From an uncultured Pseudomonadota bacterium (lineage in GTDB: Bacteria > Pseudomonadota > Gammaproteobacteria > Burkholderiales > Eutrophovitaceae), in assembly GCA_937983055.1 (NCBI GenBank), contig CALJLA010000239.1:1-5536 (forward strand): DNA of 5,536 bases, in the 5' to 3' direction. The notes under the pieces were generated by a model, which saw only the letters and a program-made list of their open reading frames with translations, was not told the DNA's origin and did no database searches. Both the position numbers and the translations under genes were made by a program. Positions 1 to 5,536 of this stretch are shown here, piece by piece (positions within the stretch are counted from its first letter, which is position 1; each line of letters begins with the position of its first letter).

Positions 1-48
1 TTTGCGTGTAGCGGATCTTCGCTTGTTACTCTGCCCGGCGCTTTCGGA
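1..48. other. Array flank at window start, no gene seen
   Basis: No coding region or RNA gene can be supported here. The first six bases, TTTGCG, also occur in the second half of the CRISPR repeat. They lie within one base of where a further upstream repeat would fall on the 66-bp period, but the bases after them match poorly. The stretch could be a decayed repeat, a leader or trailer, or unrelated sequence; the window edge prevents a decision. Confidence 0.35.
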
Positions 49-84
49 TTTCTATTTTTTCTGACTTTGCGCTCTGACCGAAGC
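49..84 (-). repeat. Degenerate terminal CRISPR repeat
   Basis: This copy is exactly in phase with the other repeats and matches the consensus at about 25 of 36 positions by eye. Positions 66-80 are identical to consensus, while 49-65 are mostly lost and replaced by T-rich sequence. On the minus strand the 5' half of the repeat is kept and the 3' half decayed. Seven of the roughly nine changed bases in 49-62 became T. Ordinary terminal-repeat decay is the simplest reading. A sequencing or assembly error, or a tracrRNA anti-repeat, are alternatives. Confidence 0.75.
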
Positions 85-96
85 TCTAGCTTATCG
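85..96. repeat. Partial repeat copy inside the first spacer
   Basis: TCTAGCTTATCG matches repeat positions 3-14 (TCTAGCTGATCG) at 11 of 12 bases. It sits immediately after the degenerate repeat at the start of the 85-114 spacer, so 66-96 reads as the second half of a repeat followed by the first half: a permuted repeat. Possible causes are collapse of two repeats, an acquisition or recombination accident, or a relic anti-repeat. Confidence 0.55.
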
Positions 97-282
97 CTCC
101 ACCACGGCGGCCAAAGTCTAGCTGATCGGGATTTGCGCTCTGACCGGAACAGGTGAGCGGCTCGCCCACCGACTCGATCGAGTCTAGCTGATCGGGATTT
201 GCGCTCTGACCGGAACTGTATCGCCGCCATGTCATCCGTCACTCCGAGTCTAGCTGATCGGGATTTGCGCTCTGACCGAAAC

Positions 283-346
283 CCCATACCTCACTAAGCC
301 ACTGGGCGCACCGGTCTTGCCGACTGGCCGACCCCGATAAAGCCGC
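283..346. other. Short gap between CRISPR array and ligase gene
   Basis: These 64 bases separate the last repeat from the stop codon of the minus-strand ligase. If the array is transcribed on the minus strand, its leader would have to lie here and in the 3' end of the ligase gene. There is no AT-rich leader and no obvious promoter. The only structure seen is the hairpin at the ligase stop codon, listed separately. Confidence 0.4.

Positions 347-355
<9 letters not shown>
337..355 (-). terminator. Possible weak intrinsic terminator of the ligase gene
   Basis: On the minus strand, GCCGC and GCGGC form a perfect 5-bp GC stem (355-351 with 346-342) around a four-base loop that carries two bases and more of the TGA stop codon. 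The stem is followed by TTTAT. The stem is short and the T tract poor, so this is a weak candidate. Confidence 0.35.
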
Positions 356-1993
<1,638 letters not shown>

Positions 1994-2003
1994 GGCTTGC
2001 TCG

Positions 2004-2008
2004 CCTCC
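2004..2008 (-). promoter_or_regulatory. Ribosome binding site of the ligase gene
   Basis: GGAGG on the minus strand lies ten bases upstream of the ATG at 1993. It favours this start over the in-frame ATGs at 1981 and 1978. Confidence 0.6.
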
Positions 2009-2027
2009 GTAGGTGCGGGTTCTGCGG

Positions 2028-2097
2028 CGATTCTAGCAGTGGCCGCCGTCGGTCCGGCCCGACCGTTTACAATGCGGCAACGATCCGACTAGAATCG
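2028..2097. promoter_or_regulatory. 9-bp inverted repeat in the divergent intergenic region
   Basis: CGATTCTAG (2028-2036) and CTAGAATCG (2089-2097) are exact reverse complements, 52 bases apart. Each arm holds a TAGAAT -10-like hexamer pointing outward: toward the ligase on the left (2035-2030, minus) and toward livH on the right (2090-2095, plus). The arms could be paired operator sites, or simply two similar -10 regions. On the left no good -35 is seen. Confidence 0.4.
2066..2095 (+). promoter_or_regulatory. Sigma70-like promoter for the liv operon
   Basis: TTTACA (2066-2071) and TAGAAT (2090-2095) each match the sigma70 consensus at five of six positions and are separated by 18 bp. Transcription would start near 2102 and leave a leader of about 100 bases before livH. 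A second AT-rich element, TATAAA at 2171-2176, lacks a suitably spaced -35. Confidence 0.5.
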
Positions 2098-2202
2098 TCC
2101 GGCCTTCGGGCGGGCGCGCCTGGTCGCGCTCCAGGGTTGCCGTTGCGGCGGCGCAGCGATCGCATGCGGATATAAACACAAGACCGGCCGGCCACCGCCT
2201 GT

Positions 2203-3150
2203 ATGGAGTTCTTCCTCGTCACTCTTCTGAACAGCCTGTCCTACGGACTGCTGCTGTTCATGCTCTCGTCCGGCCTCACGCTGATCTTCAGCATGATGGG
2301 CGTGCTGAACTTCGCCCACGCAAGCTTCTACATGCTGGGCGCGTACTTCGCCTACCAGGTCGGCCTCTATACCGGTTACTGGCCGGCGCTGTTTCTGGCA
2401 CCGATCCTGGTCGGCATCATCGGCGCGGTGACCGAGCGCTACGGCCTGCGCACGGTGCACAAGTTCGGCCACGTCGCCGAACTGCTGTTCACCTTCGGGC
2501 TCGCCTATGTGATCGAGGAGGTGGTGCATCTCATCTGGGGCCGCGCACCGGTGGACTACCGGGTGCCGCAGGTGCTGGATTTCACCCTGTTCACGCTCTT
2601 CACCACCCAGTACCCGGCGTACCGCGCGTTCATGATGCTGGTATCGGTCGGCATGCTGGTGGGGCTTTACCTGCTGCTCACCCGCACCCGCATCGGGCTG
2701 ATCGTGCAGGCTTCGCTCACCCATCCCGACATGGTCGAGGCGCTGGGCCACAACGTGCCGCGCGTGTTCATGCTGGTGTTCGCCGGCGGCGCGGCGCTGG
2801 CCGGTCTCGCCGGGGTGCTTGGCGGCAACATGTTCATCACCGAGCCGGGCATGGCGATCGCGGTCGGCAGCATCGTGTTCGTGGTGGTCGTGTTCGGCGG
2901 TATGGGCTCGCTTGCCGGCGCGTTCGTCGCCTCGCTGATCATCGGCGCGCTCCAGACCTTCTCGGTCGCGCTGGATTATTCGATGCTGGATTTCTGGGGG
3001 TTGTTCGGCATCGACGTGTCGCCGGAATCGGTCTGGCACGGCCTGTGGTCGATCACGCTGTCGCAGATGGCGCCGGTGCTGCCGTATCTGCTGATGGTGC
3101 TGATGCTCATCGTGCGCCCGCGCGGCCTGATGGGCACGCGGGAGAGCTGA
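2203..3150 (+). CDS. livH: LivH-type ABC importer permease
   Basis: This 315-residue, strongly hydrophobic inner-membrane protein is one of the two permeases of a HAAT-family (Liv) importer for branched-chain amino acids or related amides and organic acids. It shows the family N-terminus MEFFLVTLLNSLSYGLLLFMLSS, split here by the membrane, then GVLNFAHASFYMLGAY (33-48), several further hydrophobic spans, a cytoplasmic EAA-like loop near 169-188 (ASLTHPDMVEALG) that should contact an ATPase, and the glycine-rich FGGMGSLAGAF (231-241). It ends VRPRGLMG, as usual for LivH. No clear Shine-Dalgarno precedes the ATG; the start is chosen because MEFF is the usual family start. It is first in the operon, four bases ahead of livM. 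Its partner would be LivM. The substrate is unknown because no binding-protein gene is present. Confidence 0.93.
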   Translation: MEFFLVTLLNSLSYGLLLFMLSSGLTLIFSMMGVLNFAHASFYMLGAYFAYQVGLYTGYWPALFLAPILVGIIGAVTERYGLRTVHKFGHVAELLFTFGLAYVIEEVVHLIWGRAPVDYRVPQVLDFTLFTLFTTQYPAYRAFMMLVSVGMLVGLYLLLTRTRIGLIVQASLTHPDMVEALGHNVPRVFMLVFAGGAALAGLAGVLGGNMFITEPGMAIAVGSIVFVVVVFGGMGSLAGAFVASLIIGALQTFSVALDYSMLDFWGLFGIDVSPESVWHGLWSITLSQMAPVLPYLLMVLMLIVRPRGLMGTRES

Positions 3151-3154
3151 ACCG

Positions 3155-4414
3155 ATGCCGATCCTGCATACCCGACGGGTGGTGTTCTGGAGCGCGATCG
3201 CGCTCGTTTTCGTGCTGCTGCCGTTCGTGTTCAGCCAGAGCTTCGCGCTCTCGATGCTCACCCAGATGGGCATCGCCATCATCTTCGCCCTGTCCTACAA
3301 CATGCTGCTTGGCCAGACCGGGCTGCTGTCCTTCGGCCACGCAGTCTATTTCGGGATGGGCGCGTTTTTCGCCGCGCATGCCATCAACTGGATCGATGCC
3401 GGAAGACTTTGGCTGCCAATCACCTTCGTGCCGCTGGCCGGCGGGCTGTGCGGCCTGGTCTTCGGCCTGGTCCTGGGTTTCGTCACTACCCGCCGGGCCG
3501 GCACACCGTTCGCCATGATCTCGCTCGGCATCGCCGAGATGGTCGCGGCCAGTGCGCTGATGTTCACCACGTTCTTCGGCGGCGAAGGCGGCATCGCCAC
3601 CAATCGCACCGCCGGCGGGCCGATGCTCGGGGTGAGCTACGGGCCGCAGATTCAGGTCTATTACCTCATCGCCGGATGGTGCCTGGCCTGCATGATCGCG
3701 ATGTTCGCGATCACGCAGACCCCGCTCGGACGCATGGCCAACGCAGTGCGCGACAACCCGGAGCGCGCACGCTTCGTCGGCTACAACCCGACCCGGGTGC
3801 GCTGGCTGATGATGACGCTTGCCGGGTTTTTCGCGGGCGTGGCCGGCAGCCTGTCGGCCATCAACTACGAGATCGTCACCGCCGAGACGCTGGGGCTGAT
3901 GGCCTCCGGCAACGTGGTGCTGATGGCATTCATCGGCGGCATCGGGCATTTCTGGGGACCGATCCTGGGCGCGGTGCTGGTCACTTTTCTGCAGTCGGCG
4001 CTGTCCACGTATACCCAGGCCTGGCTGCTGTACTTCGGCCTGCTGTTCCTGGTGATCATCATGTTTTCGCCGGGCGGGCTCGCCAGCCTTGTCACGGTGC
4101 ATTCGCCGGTGTGGAGGGCGCAGCTCATGAAGCGGCTGGTGCCTTCTTACGCGCTGGCGGCGGCCACCGGCGCAGTGATGCTGCTGGGCTTCGTGGCGCT
4201 GATCGAACTGATCTACCATTTCGAGTCCACCTCTACCGCCGGCGAGTCGATGAGGTTTCTCGGCGTAGCGCTGAATCCGTCAGCCGCAGCGACATGGCTC
4301 GTGATCGCGCTGCTGCTGGGCGTGGGCGGTGCGCTGTTCGCCTGGGCTTCGCGCTTCGTGAGGCGCGCATGGGCGGAAATCTCGCCCGAACTGAATGCAA
4401 GAGGGCTGGCATGA
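3155..4414 (+). CDS. livM: LivM-type ABC importer permease with C-terminal extension
   Basis: The second permease of the importer, 419 residues. The core carries LSYNMLLGQTGLLSFGHAV (46-64, family hallmark), further membrane spans, the EAA-like loop RDNPERARFVGYNPTRVR (199-216), and SGNVVLMAFIGGIGHFWGP (251-269). A standard LivM would end soon after MFSPGGLASL (303-312). Here about 100 more residues follow, with two additional hydrophobic spans near 332-355 and 377-398 and a charged tail. I recall similar long forms in betaproteobacterial Liv operons, so this is probably a lineage feature, not a fusion. GGGAG ten bases before the ATG supports the start. The gene begins four bases after livH and its TGA overlaps the livG ATG, which implies translational coupling. 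Confidence 0.92.
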   Translation: MPILHTRRVVFWSAIALVFVLLPFVFSQSFALSMLTQMGIAIIFALSYNMLLGQTGLLSFGHAVYFGMGAFFAAHAINWIDAGRLWLPITFVPLAGGLCGLVFGLVLGFVTTRRAGTPFAMISLGIAEMVAASALMFTTFFGGEGGIATNRTAGGPMLGVSYGPQIQVYYLIAGWCLACMIAMFAITQTPLGRMANAVRDNPERARFVGYNPTRVRWLMMTLAGFFAGVAGSLSAINYEIVTAETLGLMASGNVVLMAFIGGIGHFWGPILGAVLVTFLQSALSTYTQAWLLYFGLLFLVIIMFSPGGLASLVTVHSPVWRAQLMKRLVPSYALAAATGAVMLLGFVALIELIYHFESTSTAGESMRFLGVALNPSAAATWLVIALLLGVGGALFAWASRFVRRAWAEISPELNARGLA

Positions 4415-5163
4415 GCGCCGCCGCGCTGCGCTTGAAGGACCTGCGCAAGAGCTTCGGGCGCACGTCGATCATCAACGGCGTGAATCTCGATATTCCGGTG
4501 GGGGAGCGTCACGCCATCATCGGACCGAACGGCGCGGGAAAGTCCACGCTCTTCAATCTGGTCAGCGGGCGTTTCCCGGTCAGCGCCGGCCGCGTCGAGT
4601 TGAATGGCGAGGACATCACCAATCTGGATCCCGAGATCATCACCCGCAAGGGGCTTTCGCGCAGCTTCCAGATCACCAACATTTTTCCGCGCATGTCGGT
4701 GCTCGAGAACGTGCGCTGCGCGGTGCTCTGGTCGCTGGGCTACAAGTATTCTTTCTGGCACCGGGTCGGCGCGCTGAAGGACGTGAACGGGCGGGTTGAT
4801 GAGATCGTTGCCCTGATCGGGCTCGACAAGCGGCGCGACCGCGCGGCCGGGCTGCTCACGTACGCTGAGCAGCGCGCACTGGAAATCGGCGTCACCATCG
4901 CGGGCGGCGCCAACGTGATCCTGCTCGACGAGCCGACCGCGGGCATGAGCCGCTCGGAGACCGATGACGCGGTCGAGCTGATCCGCGGCGTGACCCGCGG
5001 CCGCACCCTGGTCATGGTCGAGCACGACATGAGCGTGGTTTTCAATCTCGCCGACCGCATCTCGGTGCTGGTCTACGGCGAGATCATTGCGACCGGCACG
5101 CCGGAAGAAATCCGCGGCAACAAGGCGGTGCAGGAGGCCTACCTTGGCACCGAGCAGCATTGA
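4411..5163 (+). CDS. livG: LivG-type ABC importer ATPase
   Basis: A 250-residue cytoplasmic ATPase that would pair with LivF to drive the importer. Motifs in order: Walker A GPNGAGKST (38-46), Q-loop SFQITNIF with Gln87, signature LTYAEQ (149-154), Walker B VILLDEP (169-175) with catalytic Glu174, and H-loop VEHDM with His205. The signature differs from the usual LSYGEQ of LivG by having Ala in place of Gly; I recall this variant in betaproteobacterial relatives. The open frame extends far upstream to 3409 through livM, but the start at 4411 is chosen because the protein family begins here, the ATG overlaps livM's stop as ATGA, and AAGAGGG lies five bases upstream. All catalytic residues seem intact. 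Confidence 0.94.
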   Translation: MSAAALRLKDLRKSFGRTSIINGVNLDIPVGERHAIIGPNGAGKSTLFNLVSGRFPVSAGRVELNGEDITNLDPEIITRKGLSRSFQITNIFPRMSVLENVRCAVLWSLGYKYSFWHRVGALKDVNGRVDEIVALIGLDKRRDRAAGLLTYAEQRALEIGVTIAGGANVILLDEPTAGMSRSETDDAVELIRGVTRGRTLVMVEHDMSVVFNLADRISVLVYGEIIATGTPEEIRGNKAVQEAYLGTEQH

Positions 5164-5183
5164 TCCGCCGGAGCTCGAACGAC

Positions 5184-5536
5184 ATGCTTGAAGTCCAGGA
5201 CCTCCACGCGTTTTACGGCAAGAGCCACATCCTGCACGGCGTGCACCTGAATGTGGCCGAGGGCGAGATCGTGAGCCTGCTCGGACGCAACGGCGTCGGT
5301 CGCTCGACCACCATCAAGTCGATCATGGGCCAGGTCGAGCACCGTGGCTCGATCCGCTTCAAGCAGCAGGAAATCGGCGGGCTCGACACTTATGTTATCG
5401 CCCGCCGGGGGCTGGGCTACGTGCCGGAAAACCGGGAGATCTTTCCGTCGATTACCGTGCGCCAGAACCTGTTGCTGGGCATGAAAAGCGCGCGGCAGAA
5501 AGGTCGCTGGAGCATCGAGATCGGAAGAGCACAGGT
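5184..5536 (+). CDS. livF: LivF-type ABC importer ATPase, cut off at contig end
   Basis: Only the N-terminal part, about 111 genuine residues of a family usually 230-240 long. It starts at the ATG at 5184, 20 bases after the livG stop, with GGAG ten bases upstream. Family features are LHGVHLNVAEGEIVSLLGRNG (split by residue 34-37 GRNG), the KSIMGQ stretch (45-50) and the LivF-type Q-loop GYVPENREIFPS (78-89). The Walker A reads GRNGVGRST (34-42): the lysine that normally binds ATP phosphate is Arg40. From base 5518 the sequence is adapter, so the final residues IGRAQ are not part of the protein, and the signature, Walker B and H-loop are missing from the window. It would pair with LivG. The assignment is firm; full function is uncertain because of Arg40 and the missing C-terminal half. 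Confidence 0.88.
   Translation, partial: MLEVQDLHAFYGKSHILHGVHLNVAEGEIVSLLGRNGVGRSTTIKSIMGQVEHRGSIRFKQQEIGGLDTYVIARRGLGYVPENREIFPSITVRQNLLLGMKSARQKGRWSIEIGRAQ
5518..5536 (+). other. Illumina TruSeq adapter sequence
   Basis: AGATCGGAAGAGCACA at 5518-5533 is the exact start of the common TruSeq read-1 adapter, and the next three bases, GGT, match the adapter's CGT at two of three positions. It interrupts livF where the family would continue with a conserved sequence. It is untrimmed library sequence, not genomic DNA. Confidence 0.93.

Larger units (their letters stand above)
49..282 (-). CRISPR. CRISPR array: four repeats, three 30-bp spacers
   Basis: Repeats lie at 49-84 (degenerate), 115-150, 181-216 and 247-282, each 36 bp on an exact 66-bp period. 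Spacers are at 85-114, 151-180 and 217-246, each 30 bp and unlike one another. The plus-strand repeat begins AGTCTAGCTG and ends CTGACCGGAAC. The copies at 115 and 181 are identical; the one at 247 differs only by G to A at repeat position 33. The 36/30 geometry is typical of type II arrays and is also seen in types V and VI-B; types I-E, I-F and I-C normally have shorter repeats. Read on the minus strand the repeat starts GTT and ends CTAGACT, recalling type II-C repeats, which often start GTT and end in a -10-like TACAAT. That reading also puts the decayed repeat at the leader-distal end, where decay is common. The strand call is therefore an inference. No cas gene or clear leader is visible. 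Confidence 0.88.

Noticed and set aside
1..25. Adapter sequence at the left end of the window
   Set aside because: GTGTAG and GGATCTTC loosely recall adapter fragments, but no run matches a common Illumina adapter well enough.
33..60. Intrinsic terminator ending in the T run at 55-60
   Set aside because: The only stem before the T run is three base pairs (35-37 with 45-47) and is not adjacent to it.
49..114. tracrRNA gene beside the array
   Set aside because: The degenerate repeat could pair with crRNA, but it is exactly in phase with the array, and the next repeat begins after 30 bases, leaving no room for nexus and terminator hairpins on the plus strand. On the minus strand no terminator T tract follows.
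171..184. Perfect 14-bp palindrome GACTCGATCGAGTC at the spacer-repeat junction
   Set aside because: It depends on the bases of one spacer and is not repeated at the other junctions, so it is probably chance.
2171..2176. TATAAA as the -10 of the livH promoter
   Set aside because: No -35-like hexamer lies 16-18 bp upstream; the pair at 2066-2095 is much better.
2089..3282. Long minus-strand open frame of 397 codons opposite livH
   Set aside because: High GC coding DNA leaves long open antisense frames. The translation is rich in His, Arg, Gln and Glu with no recognisable domain, while the plus strand encodes a clear LivH.
3107..4219. Long minus-strand open frame of 370 codons opposite livM
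   Set aside because: Same antisense shadow pattern; the plus strand encodes a clear LivM with family motifs.
4213..5160. Minus-strand open frame of 315 codons opposite livG
   Set aside because: Shadow of livG, whose Walker A, Walker B and H-loop are all intact on the plus strand.

Overview
The window is GC-rich DNA that reads like a proteobacterium, most likely a betaproteobacterium (Burkholderiales or Rhodocyclales type). This rests on the style of the proteins: an AlkK-type acyl-CoA ligase, a LivM with a long C-terminal extension, and a LivG with a LTYAEQ signature. It is a judgement from family memory, not a search. The last 19 bases match the Illumina TruSeq adapter, so the window ends at a contig end and the source is probably a draft or metagenome assembly.

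Layout. (1) Positions 1-282 hold a short CRISPR array: three near-identical 36-bp repeats plus one degenerate repeat at 49-84, all on an exact 66-bp period, giving three 30-bp spacers. No cas gene is visible. (2) Positions 347-1993 on the minus strand encode a complete acyl-CoA ligase of the AlkK family. It contains a 30-bp AT-rich block (899-928) that replaces a normally conserved segment without shifting the frame. (3) Positions 1994-2202 form the divergent intergenic region, with a good plus-strand sigma70-like promoter and a 9-bp inverted repeat. (4) From 2203 to the end, on the plus strand, lies a tightly packed branched-chain amino acid type (HAAT/Liv) ABC importer operon: livH, livM, livG and a livF cut off by the contig end. 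No substrate-binding protein gene (livK) is present.

How the genes may work together. LivH and LivM would form the membrane channel and LivG and LivF the ATPase pair. The divergent ligase would attach CoA to a carboxylic acid. The shared intergenic region suggests, without proving, that the importer brings in an organic or amino acid whose metabolism involves CoA activation.

The points most worth checking are the orphan 36/30 CRISPR array with an odd permuted repeat at one end, a LivF whose Walker A lysine is arginine, and signs of local sequence error (adapter tail and two T-rich, length-preserving patches).
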